Shown piece after piece: positions 1-8,309 of a stretch of DNA of 32,289 nt. The position numbers were made by a program, and so were the translations under genes. Every line of letters begins with the position of its first letter. The stretch's first letter is position 1. Origin of the DNA: an uncultured Candidatus Melainabacteria bacterium (GTDB lineage Bacteria > Cyanobacteriota > Vampirovibrionia > Gastranaerophilales > Gastranaerophilaceae); contig CAKUUX010000017.1 of assembly GCA_934693165.1 (NCBI GenBank), positions 1-32,289 of the forward strand. The letters run 5' to 3'. The notes under the pieces were generated by a model. It saw nothing but the letters and a program-made list of their open reading frames with translations, was not told the origin of the DNA and did not search any database.

Positions 1-44
1 CCAACCTTATAGAGGCCCTTCTAAAGAACATTTATAACTTCATA

Positions 45-842
45 TTAGAAGGATGTAATAACTTTAATCTTTTTAATTATGTTATTGCCATCAGGTCTTC
101 CATCAGAACCAACACCAAAGAAGATTGTGTACTTATCACCATTTTCTGAAATAGAACCTCTGAAGGCTTTTGTACCATCTTTTGTTGTAACTTTAATTAA
201 GAATAACTTCTTACCGTTTACAGTGTAAATTTGAGAATAACCATTTACCCATGTTTCTGTTGAAGACGGTAAGATATATTTATTTATATAATCTTCTATC
301 GTAGTTTTTGTAAATTTGCCGAACGGATTATTTTTGATAGAAAAAGTTCCATCAGAATTTTTTATGATACCATAATTTTCGTAATTACCTGCTTTTGATA
401 AAATATCATCTTTATCATTATTTTGATTATTAACAACAGGTTTTTCTTCAGTAGAAGCTTTTGATTTTTTATTTTTTTCTTTTTCTAATTTTTCAAACTC
501 TTTTAATGCTTTATCATCAAGATTTGATAAATCACTATTTAAATCAAATTGTCTTGGTTGTGTAGTTTCTTTTACAGCATCATAGTTTGAAGTCGGAACA
601 GTAGATTTGGAATGAACAATACTTTCTTTTTTAATCATTAAAGCATTTTGAGCGCCCATAAGTTCTAATGAACTTGCTTCTGCAGACTTGTCAGAAAGAT
701 TGTCACCTTTTTGTTCTTGTTCAGAGCTACTATCCTTCTTATTTTGGTCATCAGAATTTTTGGACTTGTTCTTACCCTCGTCCTTTTTTCCTTGAACAGC
801 GTTCTTATAAAGATATGAATTATTATTAATATCTAATGACAT
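45..842 (-). CDS. Lys/Asp-rich hypothetical protein with conserved-looking C-terminal domain
   Basis: I do not recognise this 265-residue protein. No signal peptide, lipobox or membrane segment is visible. Residues 1 to about 150 are low-complexity and highly charged (runs of Lys, Asp, Ser, Asn, Gln, Glu), probably disordered. Residues about 150-265 look folded: alternating hydrophobic/polar strands with aromatic residues (GNYENYGIIKNSDGTFSIKN, then NGKKLFLIKVTTKDGT), ending in IIKKIKVITSF, which suggests a small beta-rich domain. The ATG start follows AAGGTTTCTTT, a usable ribosome site. It lies 38 bases after lgt on the same strand and may have its own promoter in that gap. It could be a lineage-specific cytoplasmic or secreted protein; nothing in the sequence decides. 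Confidence 0.6.
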   Translation of the reverse strand: MSLDINNNSYLYKNAVQGKKDEGKNKSKNSDDQNKKDSSSEQEQKGDNLSDKSAEASSLELMGAQNALMIKKESIVHSKSTVPTSNYDAVKETTQPRQFDLNSDLSNLDDKALKEFEKLEKEKNKKSKASTEEKPVVNNQNNDKDDILSKAGNYENYGIIKNSDGTFSIKNNPFGKFTKTTIEDYINKYILPSSTETWVNGYSQIYTVNGKKLFLIKVTTKDGTKAFRGSISENGDKYTIFFGVGSDGRPDGNNIIKKIKVITSF

Positions 843-869
843 AAAGAAACCTTATATATTTATAAAAAC

Positions 870-898
870 ATTATACTACCTTATTTTAACATTTTTAA
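870..898 (-). promoter_or_regulatory. Possible promoter of the Lys/Asp-rich gene
   Basis: Reading the minus strand, a perfect TATAAT (870-875) is preceded after 17 bases by TTAAAA (893-898), a weak -35 that lies inside the 3' end of lgt. The perfect -10 is the main evidence; in AT-rich DNA such boxes also arise by chance. Confidence 0.35.
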
Positions 899-1678
899 GT
901 GGTTTTTGTAAATACAAATCATCATAATAAATGAAAAAATTATAATTATAACAGAAACCACTATTGGTAAAGGAATAGAGTAAACAGACAAAATGCTGTC
1001 TATTCTTAAATGTTCAACCAAAATTCTTGCAATAGAATATAAAATTAAGTACGAACAAAAAATAAAACCGTCAAAATTTTTGAGAACTTTTCTTAACACA
1101 AAAAATAAAATTAAAAATATCAAAACATTCAAAATAGATTCGTATAAAAAAGTAGGATGAAAATATTCATAATTAACATATTCTAATGGTCTATGATTAA
1201 TTGGAATATACAACTTACAAAAAATATCAGTAGGCTTTCCAAAAGCTTCTGAGTTAAAGAAATTACCCCAACGACCAATAGCTTGAGCTAAAATTATCCC
1301 ATACGCAAAGATATCTGCCATTTTTAAAACAGAAACATTTTTTCTTTTGGCAAATAATATTCCAAAAATTAACCCAAAAAGAATTCCACCATGGATAGAT
1401 AATCCACCTTGACGAAAATCAAAAATTTCTAAAAAATGTTTTGAATAATACGTGTAACTAAAAAGACAATAATACAGTCTTGCCCCCAAAAAACCAGCAA
1501 TTATTGACACAAGCGCAATATCAAAAAAATCACTTTCAAGAATTTCAGAATAATATTTACGTCTAACGAAATTAGAAAAGGATATACCGACAAGAACAGC
1601 GCATGCCATTAAAATTCCATAATAGTAAATATCTAGTCCAAAAATTGAAAAACAAATTTCACTGGGTGATGCAAACAT
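881..1678 (-). CDS. lgt: Prolipoprotein diacylglyceryl transferase (Lgt)
   Basis: Inner-membrane enzyme that moves diacylglycerol from phosphatidylglycerol to the lipobox cysteine of pre-prolipoproteins, the first step of lipoprotein maturation. Seen in the sequence: about seven hydrophobic helices, the block GLSIHGG, the Lgt signature IGRWGNFFNSEAFG (equivalent of GRIGNFINGE), HPTFLYES, and a late R..VE..R.D motif. At 265 residues it is normal for the family. I place the start at ATG 1678, which gives MFASPSE and sits 4 bases after the upstream lipoprotein gene's stop; a TTG at 1690 in the same frame would overlap that gene by 8 bases. Neither start has a clear Shine-Dalgarno, so translation is probably coupled to the upstream gene, itself a predicted Lgt substrate. 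Confidence 0.95.
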   Translation of the reverse strand: MFASPSEICFSIFGLDIYYYGILMACAVLVGISFSNFVRRKYYSEILESDFFDIALVSIIAGFLGARLYYCLFSYTYYSKHFLEIFDFRQGGLSIHGGILFGLIFGILFAKRKNVSVLKMADIFAYGIILAQAIGRWGNFFNSEAFGKPTDIFCKLYIPINHRPLEYVNYEYFHPTFLYESILNVLIFLILFFVLRKVLKNFDGFIFCSYLILYSIARILVEHLRIDSILSVYSIPLPIVVSVIIIIFSFIMMICIYKNHLKMLK

Positions 1679-1682
1679 AATA

Positions 1683-2345
1683 TTATTCAATACTAAATGA
1701 TTTATTTTCGTTTACATTACTTGCAGACTCATCTTCATAATTAGGATCATCTACCTTTTTGATTTCTGTTTTGATATTAGAAATCTTAGCTTCAACGTTT
1801 CCTCTATCTTTAGCATTGCCCGCTTTTTGTAAATAAGTTTCATAAGATTGAATTGCTTGATTATACAATTCCTTTACAGCTTCTTTATCTTCTTTAGATA
1901 ATTCTGTAGAATCTTCATTTGCATTTGCATTTGCATTTGCATTTGCATTATCTTGCTCTTCAACTTCATCATCACTTGGTTTTTCACCATTTATATTAAC
2001 TTCACCTTTGATAACATCAATTGCAAAGTTTTCTTGAGCAACACCTAAAGAATAATAAGTTTCAGCCATTGTAGGCTTTAGATTAATAGCTTTGCCAAAA
2101 GTTTCAATAGCTTCTTTATAGTTATTTGCATAAGTATATGCAACAGCTAAATTGTACTGAGTTTCAAAAATTGTATCATCTAAGTCAACACTTGCTTCTA
2201 AACGGCTGATAGCGTTTTCGTAATCACCTTTATCCATAAAAACTTTTGCTTTATTATTAAGCTCTTGAACTGCTAAGTTATTGATACAAGCAGTTGATAA
2301 CACTGATACAAGTAAGATTGACAATATTGATAAAAATTTTCTCAT
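1683..2345 (-). CDS. TPR-containing lipoprotein
   Basis: Predicted exported lipoprotein of 220 residues. The N-terminus MRKFLSILSILLVSVLSTAC has positive charge, a hydrophobic core and a lipobox ending at Cys20. Residues about 30-115 hold TPR-type repeats (AKVFMDKGDYENAISRLEAS, then ETQYNLAVAYTYANNYKEAI, then AETYYSLGVAQ), so it is likely a protein-binding scaffold in the periplasm or on the outer membrane. A run of Asn-Ala dipeptides, encoded by a hexanucleotide repeat, splits two helical parts. I chose ATG 2345 because GAAGGA lies 9 bases before it; ATGs further upstream in the frame overlap or precede that site and would spoil the signal peptide. It is followed by lgt with a 4-base gap. 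The partner is unknown. Confidence 0.85.
   Translation of the reverse strand: MRKFLSILSILLVSVLSTACINNLAVQELNNKAKVFMDKGDYENAISRLEASVDLDDTIFETQYNLAVAYTYANNYKEAIETFGKAINLKPTMAETYYSLGVAQENFAIDVIKGEVNINGEKPSDDEVEEQDNANANANANANEDSTELSKEDKEAVKELYNQAIQSYETYLQKAGNAKDRGNVEAKISNIKTEIKKVDDPNYEDESASNVNENKSFSIE
1916..1950 (-). repeat. Hexanucleotide repeat encoding Asn-Ala dipeptides
   Basis: On the plus strand CATTTG occurs five times in a row (1916-1945) followed by CATTA. In the lipoprotein it encodes alternating Asn and Ala residues. As the unit is 6 bases, copy-number changes keep the frame and would only alter linker length. Confidence 0.9.
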
Positions 2346-2384
2346 AATACACATTCCTTCATTTATTAAAACCATGTAAACTTA

Positions 2385-2413
2385 ATTTTAAATTAAATTT
2401 AAAAATTTGGCAA
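2385..2413 (-). promoter_or_regulatory. Promoter of the TPR lipoprotein-lgt genes
   Basis: On the minus strand TTGCCA (2408-2413), exactly 17 bases, then TAAAAT (2385-2390), about 40 bases before the lipoprotein start. The -35 box overlaps the -35 of the divergent plus-strand promoter. Confidence 0.55.
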
Positions 2414-2436
2414 TATTTTAAAGTTTACGATACAAT
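2407..2436 (+). promoter_or_regulatory. Promoter of the ClpX-ZBD operon
   Basis: TTGGCA (2407-2412, five of six to TTGACA), 18 bases, then TACAAT (2431-2436). It lies about 27 bases before the first gene, which has an AAAGGGA ribosome site at 2450-2456. Confidence 0.55.
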
Positions 2437-2462
2437 TAAGATAACAAATAAAGGGATAAGAC

Positions 2463-2729
2463 ATGTCAGAAGAAAAAGTAGTAAAATTAGGAAAAAGAAA
2501 CAGTAAAAAAGCTGAAGCTAAACAAGACGAGCCAAAAGCTCCAGAATTAACATACTGTAGTTTTTGTGGAAGACCAAACACACAAGTATTAAAAATGGTA
2601 AAAGGACCAAACGTTAATATTTGCTCTGATTGTGTTATGATTGCTGTACAATACCTAATTATGAACGATAGAAATTTATCTGTAGAAGCTCAAAGATTAC
2701 TTGATGCAATGTGGAGAGGTAGCAACTAA
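2463..2729 (+). CDS. Stand-alone ClpX-type zinc-binding domain protein
   Basis: An 88-residue protein that is essentially the N-terminal zinc-binding domain of ClpX (zf-C4_ClpX family) without the AAA+ unfoldase. After a Lys-rich tail (about residues 1-30) come CSFCGRP and, 20 or so residues later, NICSDC: two C-x2-C pairs that should hold one zinc, around the family core V..MVKGPNV. In ClpX this domain dimerises and binds substrates and adaptors such as SspB. The remaining C-terminal helix (YLIMNDRNLSVEAQRLLDAM) replaces the link to the ATPase. It starts the operon and its stop overlaps the next start (TAATG), so the two proteins are probably made together. Acting as an adaptor or competitor for ClpXP is inference. 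Confidence 0.85.
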   Translation: MSEEKVVKLGKRNSKKAEAKQDEPKAPELTYCSFCGRPNTQVLKMVKGPNVNICSDCVMIAVQYLIMNDRNLSVEAQRLLDAMWRGSN

Positions 2730-4378
2730 TGGCAGAAGTAGAACAACTTAACAAAATACAATTAAAAGCAGAAGTTTTAACAACAATTACAAGACTTCAA
2801 ACTTTACAAGATGCATCACAAGTTGATGAACTTTTATATGTTTTAGATAACCAAACTGATAAAAAAGCAGTTCTTGATACTTTAATGAGAGAACTTGTAA
2901 AAACAACAGAACAAAAAGCTTATATTTTATGTTTCTTATTACATAGATTATGTGACAAAGAACAATTGGAAAACGCTCTTTGGAACACATTAAAAAGCCC
3001 AACTGTTTCAGATTTTGTAAAAACAGTTGTACTTAACATTTTAAAAGATTTAGGTAACAAAGTTGACTACGATAACTTAGAAGAATATTTTGAATCACCA
3101 GATGACGTTATTGACGCTGATACAAAACAATTGTTACACACTGCAATAATGAATCCAGAAGCACAAATCGACTTTTTAGATTTCTTATATTCATTGCACG
3201 ATGCAGACAAAAAATCTTTAGTTCAATCTTTGGCAGAAGATTACACAGAAGACGCTTTGGCAAATATTCTTATACCAGTATTTTTGCATGATCCAAGTTC
3301 AAAAGTTGGTCAATTAGCTTTAGAAGAATTAGGTCAATCTAAATCTCAACTAGCTTTACATGCTCTTTTAGAAGCAAAAGAATACGTTGATGAAGAATTT
3401 CTTCCTGCAATTAAAAGAAACATTTCATCACTAAAACTTGCAGGAGTTAGAGAAGACAATACACTTGATTTTTATAAAGAAGTTTTGTCTGAATCAAAAC
3501 CTTATGAATCATACTCAAGTTATCCAGACGGTCACGGAAACCAAGCTTTAATTTTTTCAAGAGAGCGAGAAGATGAAACAATTCAAATTGTTGCTACCGT
3601 AATCAGCGATAAATGGGGTATTGTAGACTGTTTTGGTTTCAACCAAATTTCTAAAAAAGAATTTAGTAGAATTGTTGAAAGATTTTATGGTAACGACCTA
3701 CCAGTATTTATAAATCACACTGTCTTAAAAACATTATTAATGAACGCAGAAGAAACAGTTCATAAACATGGTGAATTAATGTCTTATGAATACATTTGTT
3801 GGAGAAATTTACTTCATGACATTCCAACAGAACCCGTTCCTATGCAATATATTTTAGAAGACAAATTTGAAAAGAAAACTTTAACAAAAAAAGAATTAGA
3901 TAAAATTTGTCTTGCAGAAGAAACACAAAAATGGTTTATTGATACAGATTTTTCAGTAAAATTCTATGATTTCACAGAAAAATTAAACAATAACTTTAAA
4001 AAAGACAATTATGATATTGACCTAGATGAAGCAATTGAAGAAGATTTAAGCAAATTAATCGACAAAGATGAAGAAAAAATTTGGTCAAAGAGAATAATGA
4101 ATGTTGCATATTTGAAATACCTAGCTAATGAAAAGAATTTAGCAGGATTATTCTATGCGCTATACTTTGATGAAGACGCAAAACACGAATTATTCAAAAA
4201 CATCATTAGAAAAAGTATTTACGAATACTATGTTTCTATCAAATTTAAGCTTGATGAAACAAAAAAAACAGCAAATTTATTCAGAAGAAACTCAGACTAT
4301 GAAGACGAAATCACTATAACAAAAGCACAAGCAGAAAAAGTTATAGAAAAAATCGAAAAGGCTTGGGTTCAAGAATAA
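2729..4378 (+). CDS. Large helical protein of unknown function
   Basis: I do not recognise this 549-residue protein. The first 240 or so residues form regularly spaced amphipathic helices resembling HEAT-type solenoid repeats (ANILIPVFLHDPSSKVGQLA then LEELGQSKSQLALHALLEAK). A middle part around residues 265-310 (GNQALIFSRE, then IQIVATVISDKWGIVDCFGF) reads as beta-strands of a small globular domain, and the C-terminal part is again helical and charged. No signal peptide or membrane helix is visible, so it is probably cytoplasmic. The start overlaps the ClpX-ZBD stop by one base and the stop overlaps ruvX by one base, so it belongs to a translationally coupled trio. A scaffold or partner of the ZBD protein is possible but unproven. 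Confidence 0.75.
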   Translation: MAEVEQLNKIQLKAEVLTTITRLQTLQDASQVDELLYVLDNQTDKKAVLDTLMRELVKTTEQKAYILCFLLHRLCDKEQLENALWNTLKSPTVSDFVKTVVLNILKDLGNKVDYDNLEEYFESPDDVIDADTKQLLHTAIMNPEAQIDFLDFLYSLHDADKKSLVQSLAEDYTEDALANILIPVFLHDPSSKVGQLALEELGQSKSQLALHALLEAKEYVDEEFLPAIKRNISSLKLAGVREDNTLDFYKEVLSESKPYESYSSYPDGHGNQALIFSREREDETIQIVATVISDKWGIVDCFGFNQISKKEFSRIVERFYGNDLPVFINHTVLKTLLMNAEETVHKHGELMSYEYICWRNLLHDIPTEPVPMQYILEDKFEKKTLTKKELDKICLAEETQKWFIDTDFSVKFYDFTEKLNNNFKKDNYDIDLDEAIEEDLSKLIDKDEEKIWSKRIMNVAYLKYLANEKNLAGLFYALYFDEDAKHELFKNIIRKSIYEYYVSIKFKLDETKKTANLFRRNSDYEDEITITKAQAEKVIEKIEKAWVQE

Positions 4379-4779
4379 TGGATAAAGTAATGGCACTTGA
4401 TGTCGGAGAAAAAAGAATAGGAATAGCATTAAGCGACTTTTTGCACGTAATCGCAACACCACATTCTTTTATATCTCGAAAACCTGAAGAAGATGCAATT
4501 AACCAGATAAAAAAAATTGCAAAAGACAATCGAGTAGAAACAATTGTCGTAGGGCTTCCAATAAACATGGACGGCACACAAGGTCATCAAGCACAAGACT
4601 GTTTAGGTTTTGCTGAGCATTTCAAAGACTCTTTCAATGTTATTATGGAAGACGAACGACTAACAAGCGATTTAGCTGAAGAAAATTTAAGAAATAAAAA
4701 AATTGACTTCAGAAAAAACAAGGGGCTAGTTGATATTGAAAGTGCTTGTATTATACTGGAACAGTACCTAAGTAAATAA
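4378..4779 (+). CDS. ruvX: RuvX/YqgF family pre-16S rRNA nuclease
   Basis: RNase H-fold protein of the YqgF family, essential in many bacteria and implicated in maturing the 5' end of 16S rRNA. Seen: MALDVGEKRIGIALSD with the catalytic Asp (residue 8), the strand VVGLPINMDGT, the acidic EDERLTS block, and VDIESACIILEQYL with the terminal Asp and the conserved SA. At 133 residues it is typical. I place the start at ATG 4378, which shares its A with the previous stop (TAATG); an in-frame TTG at 4363 would only add five residues inside the upstream gene. Next comes a DUF1292 gene, the same order as yrrK-yrzB in Firmicutes. Confidence 0.93.
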   Translation: MDKVMALDVGEKRIGIALSDFLHVIATPHSFISRKPEEDAINQIKKIAKDNRVETIVVGLPINMDGTQGHQAQDCLGFAEHFKDSFNVIMEDERLTSDLAEENLRNKKIDFRKNKGLVDIESACIILEQYLSK

Positions 4780-4796
4780 GAAAGTGAGATAATAAA

Positions 4797-5060
4797 ATGG
4801 CAGAAGAAAAACACATAATCGAAACACTTGATGAAAACGGCAATTTAATCAAATTTGAATTATTTGACATCGTTCAATTTGAAGGTAGTGAATACGCACT
4901 ATTATTGCCAGGGGACGAAAAAGACAAAGAAGAAAATGGTTCTGAAATCGTATTAATGAAATTAATACAAGAAGGAACGGGTTATTCTTTCGAAACAATT
5001 GAAGATGATGACGAATTTGAAAGAGTTTCTGATTATATTGAAAGTTTAGATGAGGAATAA
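4797..5060 (+). CDS. DUF1292 (YrzB-like) protein
   Basis: A small acidic protein of 87 residues of the DUF1292 family. The family pattern is visible: a short strand ENGNLIKFELFDIVQFEGSE, then YALLLPGDEK, EIVLMKLI, and an acidic tail with FETIEDDDEFERVSDYIESL. No function is established for the family; in Firmicutes yrzB lies next to ruvX, and here too it follows ruvX after 17 bases, so the pairing crosses phyla. An AGGA within its 3' end serves as ribosome site for the next gene. Cytoplasmic by composition. Confidence 0.88.
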   Translation: MAEEKHIIETLDENGNLIKFELFDIVQFEGSEYALLLPGDEKDKEENGSEIVLMKLIQEGTGYSFETIEDDDEFERVSDYIESLDEE

Positions 5061-5063
5061 AAA

Positions 5064-6431
5064 TTGTTTGAAAAGTTTACCGAAAAAGCAATAAACGTAG
5101 TTACTCAGGCACAAAAAGAAGCTAAAGAAATGCAGAATTCTTTAATTCAGCCTGAACATATATTTCTAGCAATCATAAAAGAAGCTAGAGGTATTTCCTT
5201 GAAAATCTTTAAAATGTACAATATTGACTACAATAAGTTTCATGAAGCAACAGAGGAAAAATTACGTTTTGAAAAAATGGCAAACCCAAAATCAAATCCT
5301 CAATTTAGCGAATCTTCAAAGAATTTACTAAAACTTGCTATGGAATTAGCAACTCGTTCTAACAATGAACTTGTTTTATATGAACACATTTTTCTAGCAG
5401 CATTAGAAAATAAAAATTCTTATATTGGAAGAATTTTAGAAAAATTTAAATTTAATACAGCTCAAGCAGAAGATTTGCTAAAACGTTTAGTACAAAAGAA
5501 AATCAAAAAATTAGAACACCCCGAAAAATTTGAACTAACAGCTGAAGAAGAAAAATACAGAACAGCTGAAAGACTTTTTGATGGTGATACAGCTTCAAAA
5601 ATCTTTGATAAAGCCGTATCAAAACTTCATGCTTCAAAATACGAAATTTTAGGTACAGACCAAATTATTTCTGCAATTTTAGAAGATAAAGACTCTGATT
5701 TATCAAAAATATTAACAGAAAACGGGGTGACTTCAGAAGAATTTGATAGAAAAATAGAAGAAACTTCTTCAAGACAAGCTGAATTTGAAGGACACCAAAT
5801 CGTTTTCACACCTAACGCATTTATTATAATGAATAATGCTCTACAGATAGCAAAAGAACTAGGTTCATCAGAAGTTACTCCAGAGCATGTTATTCTTGGA
5901 ATGTTAAAAGTTAAAAAAGGTGTTGCATACGACATTTTCAAATCTATGAAAGTTGATGACTCAAAACTTAAAGAAGCAATTCTTAAACCAATTGAACACT
6001 CTATGAGTGAAAGTTTAACTATTATGAAATTAGCTAAACAAGAAGCACACAGACTTGGTAAAAATGTTGTAGGTACAGAAATGTTCTTAGTTGGTATTTT
6101 GGGCGAAAGTTCAAATATCGCAGCAAGAGTTCTTACGGAGTTAGAAATAACAATAAAAGATGTAAGACTAACTATAGAAAACTTTGTAGGTTTGGGTAAC
6201 GACTATACAGAAGGCGAAATCACATTTACAAATAATGCAAAGAAAATTCTTGAATTAGCTTGGACAGCAGCTAAAAAAGAAAATAAAAAACGTATAGAAG
6301 CCTATCATATTTTAGATGCCATAACGATGGTACCTGATTCAGTTGCAATGAAAACACTCGAACACTTAGGCGTTGACGCTGTTGAAATCAAGCAAGGTAT
6401 TATTAACGAACTAAATAAAGCTCAATGTTAG
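5064..6431 (+). CDS. Clp_N repeat protein lacking AAA+ modules
   Basis: A 455-residue protein composed only of Clp N-terminal half-repeats. I count six of about 70 residues, starting near residues 1, 72, 170, 245, 316 and 380; examples are FTEKAINVVTQAQKEAKEMQ, LAKQEAHRLGKNVVGTEMFL and FTNNAKKILELAWTAAKKEN. The fifth and sixth look closest to ClpC (RLGxNxVGTE, then VAARVL-like IAARVL). No Walker A or B motif exists, so it cannot unfold proteins itself. In ClpC/ClpA the N domain binds adaptors (MecA, ClpS) and substrates, so an adaptor-binding or decoy role is plausible. Start is TTG at 5064, chosen because AGGA ends about seven bases upstream inside the DUF1292 gene. Its last codons overlap tilS by 7 bases. 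Confidence 0.85.
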   Translation: MFEKFTEKAINVVTQAQKEAKEMQNSLIQPEHIFLAIIKEARGISLKIFKMYNIDYNKFHEATEEKLRFEKMANPKSNPQFSESSKNLLKLAMELATRSNNELVLYEHIFLAALENKNSYIGRILEKFKFNTAQAEDLLKRLVQKKIKKLEHPEKFELTAEEEKYRTAERLFDGDTASKIFDKAVSKLHASKYEILGTDQIISAILEDKDSDLSKILTENGVTSEEFDRKIEETSSRQAEFEGHQIVFTPNAFIIMNNALQIAKELGSSEVTPEHVILGMLKVKKGVAYDIFKSMKVDDSKLKEAILKPIEHSMSESLTIMKLAKQEAHRLGKNVVGTEMFLVGILGESSNIAARVLTELEITIKDVRLTIENFVGLGNDYTEGEITFTNNAKKILELAWTAAKKENKKRIEAYHILDAITMVPDSVAMKTLEHLGVDAVEIKQGIINELNKAQC

Positions 6432-7762
6432 AAACAGTAGAAAAAATCTTAGACAAATATGATTTACTAAGCAAAGAAAAAACTCTTCTTGTAGGATTTT
6501 CAGGAGGAGCAGATTCTGTTTGCCTAAGTGATATAACATACAAATTATCTCAAAAATACGGTTTCAAACTTGTTTTGTGTCACCTTAACCACAATTGGAG
6601 AGGTGAACACTCTTTAGCTGATATGGAATTTTGCAAAAAGTTTTCAAGAGAAAGAAATCTTGAAATATTAACAGAAACGCTTTCTGCAGAAGAAAAGCAA
6701 ACCGAAACAAACGCAAGAGAATTACGATATGAATTTTTTGAAGATTGCAAAGACAAAAGCAATGCAAACGCACTTTTACTTGCACATAACAAAAATGATA
6801 GAGTTGAAACACTCATTTATCGTATTATAAAAGGTACAGGTGTAAAAGGTTTAGTCTCAATTAAAGAAAAAAGAGATTATATTTTAAGACCGTTAATCAA
6901 TATTTCAAGAGCTGAAATTGAAAAATATTGTCAATCAAATAACCTGAATTTCGTTACTGATAGCACAAATTTTGAAAACGATTACAATAGAAACTACATC
7001 AGAAATGAAATTTTACCAAAATTTGAAAAAATTAACCCAAAATACATTGACGCTATTAATAATTTATCAATTCTTGCAGAAGAAAATGAAACTCTTATTA
7101 ACGAGATTTTAGAAAAAACATACTCAAATATATTAAAAGATAATAAAATATCAACAGCAGACTTCTTAACAAGCTCTGATGAAACAAAAAAAAGAATTAT
7201 TTTAGATATATTTACAAAAAATAATTTAGATTATGATTCTAAAAAAATAAATGAAGTTTTAGACTTTATAAAAAAGAATTCTAATATAGATTGTGGAGTA
7301 AAATACTCATTAACAACTGATTTATGGCTATTTGTTTCGACAGAAGAAATTGAAGTCATTTCAAAAGTTGAACCTACAAATGAAGTTATACAAATCAATA
7401 AAGAAGGTGAATATAAAATTGATGATTATATTTTTAAGATAAAAAAATATAATCGTAATGCATTCAACAAGTATCCAGATGACGAGGAATTGTGTGCATT
7501 CGTGGAATTGCAAGAGCCCTTCAATTTTACCTTAAGAGAAAGACAAGAAGGTGATTTTATTCAGCCACTTGGAATGAAAGGTACTCAGAAATTAAAAAAA
7601 TATTTAAACTCAAAAAAAATTAAAGCTCATGAAAGAAGTACCTTATTATTTTTATGTCAAAACTCTGAAGTTTTATGGGCTATAGGTTACGGTATAAGTG
7701 AAAAAATTAAAGTTATGACAAAACCAAATTATGTGCTATCATTAGAAAAAAGTGAGGCATAA
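6425..7762 (+). CDS. tilS: tRNA(Ile)-lysidine synthetase (TilS)
   Basis: Uses ATP and lysine to convert C34 of tRNA-Ile(CAU) to lysidine so that it reads AUA and is charged with Ile, an essential step. Seen: the N-type ATP pyrophosphatase PP-loop LLVGFSGGADSVCLSD near residue 22, HLNHNWRG, AHNKNDRVET, NYIRNEILP, and the C-terminal RNA-binding domain (FTLRERQEGDFIQPLGMKGT then QKLKKYLNSKKI). At 445 residues it matches full-length enzymes. ATG 6425 overlaps the Clp_N gene stop by 7 bases; hpt follows after one base. The tilS-hpt pair is a common bacterial arrangement, though ftsH, which often follows, is absent here. Confidence 0.96.
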   Translation: MLETVEKILDKYDLLSKEKTLLVGFSGGADSVCLSDITYKLSQKYGFKLVLCHLNHNWRGEHSLADMEFCKKFSRERNLEILTETLSAEEKQTETNARELRYEFFEDCKDKSNANALLLAHNKNDRVETLIYRIIKGTGVKGLVSIKEKRDYILRPLINISRAEIEKYCQSNNLNFVTDSTNFENDYNRNYIRNEILPKFEKINPKYIDAINNLSILAEENETLINEILEKTYSNILKDNKISTADFLTSSDETKKRIILDIFTKNNLDYDSKKINEVLDFIKKNSNIDCGVKYSLTTDLWLFVSTEEIEVISKVEPTNEVIQINKEGEYKIDDYIFKIKKYNRNAFNKYPDDEELCAFVELQEPFNFTLRERQEGDFIQPLGMKGTQKLKKYLNSKKIKAHERSTLLFLCQNSEVLWAIGYGISEKIKVMTKPNYVLSLEKSEA

Positions 7763-7763
7763 A

Positions 7764-8309
7764 ATGTTAGAGTTACAAGTTAGTGATTTAAAAACTTTAT
7801 ATACAGAAGAACAACTTCAAACAAGAATAAAAGAATTGGCAGACGAATTGAACGCTTTTTACAAAGGCGATGAAGTGTACTTAATCGCAGTGTTAAAAGG
7901 CTCCGTATATTTTGCAATTGATTTATCAAAAAGATTAACAATGCCAATATGTATGGAATTTATTAGATTATCAAGCTATGGTCACGGTTTTAAATCATCA
8001 GGAAAAGTTAACGCAGTAGATATTTCACTTCCAGATTTGAATGGTAAAAACGTGTTAATTGTTGAAGACATTATTGATACAGGCTTAACAGCCAAGTTCT
8101 TGCTTGACTTTATCGACCTTAACTTTAAGACAAAATCAACAAAATTCTGTTCTCTTCTTGATAAAAAAGTTTCAAGACAAACAGATGTAGATGCTGATTA
8201 TCACGGATTTATTATTGATAACAAATTCGTTGTTGGCTATGGATTAGATTATATGGGATTTTATAGAAATTTACCATATATCGGATACGTAGAAAATGCA
8301 GACAAATAA
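7764..8309 (+). CDS. hpt: Hypoxanthine phosphoribosyltransferase (Hpt)
   Basis: Purine salvage enzyme converting hypoxanthine or guanine plus PRPP to IMP or GMP. The PRPP-binding motif VLIVEDIIDTGLTA is intact, preceded by YLIAVLKGSVYFAIDLSKR and followed by the late block FVVGYGLDYMGFYRNLPYIG, all typical. I place the start at ATG 7764 (MLELQVSDL) with GAGG six bases before it; a GTG at 7752 would overlap tilS. The protein is then 181 residues, normal for the family. Its last 14 bases overlap the histidine kinase gene. Confidence 0.95.
   Translation: MLELQVSDLKTLYTEEQLQTRIKELADELNAFYKGDEVYLIAVLKGSVYFAIDLSKRLTMPICMEFIRLSSYGHGFKSSGKVNAVDISLPDLNGKNVLIVEDIIDTGLTAKFLLDFIDLNFKTKSTKFCSLLDKKVSRQTDVDADYHGFIIDNKFVVGYGLDYMGFYRNLPYIGYVENADK

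Noticed and set aside
1..52. Inverted repeat CCTTCTAA (17-24) / TTAGAAGG (45-52) at the end of the first gene as a terminator
   Set aside because: No T-run follows on the minus strand and the loop is 20 bases; it may be chance.
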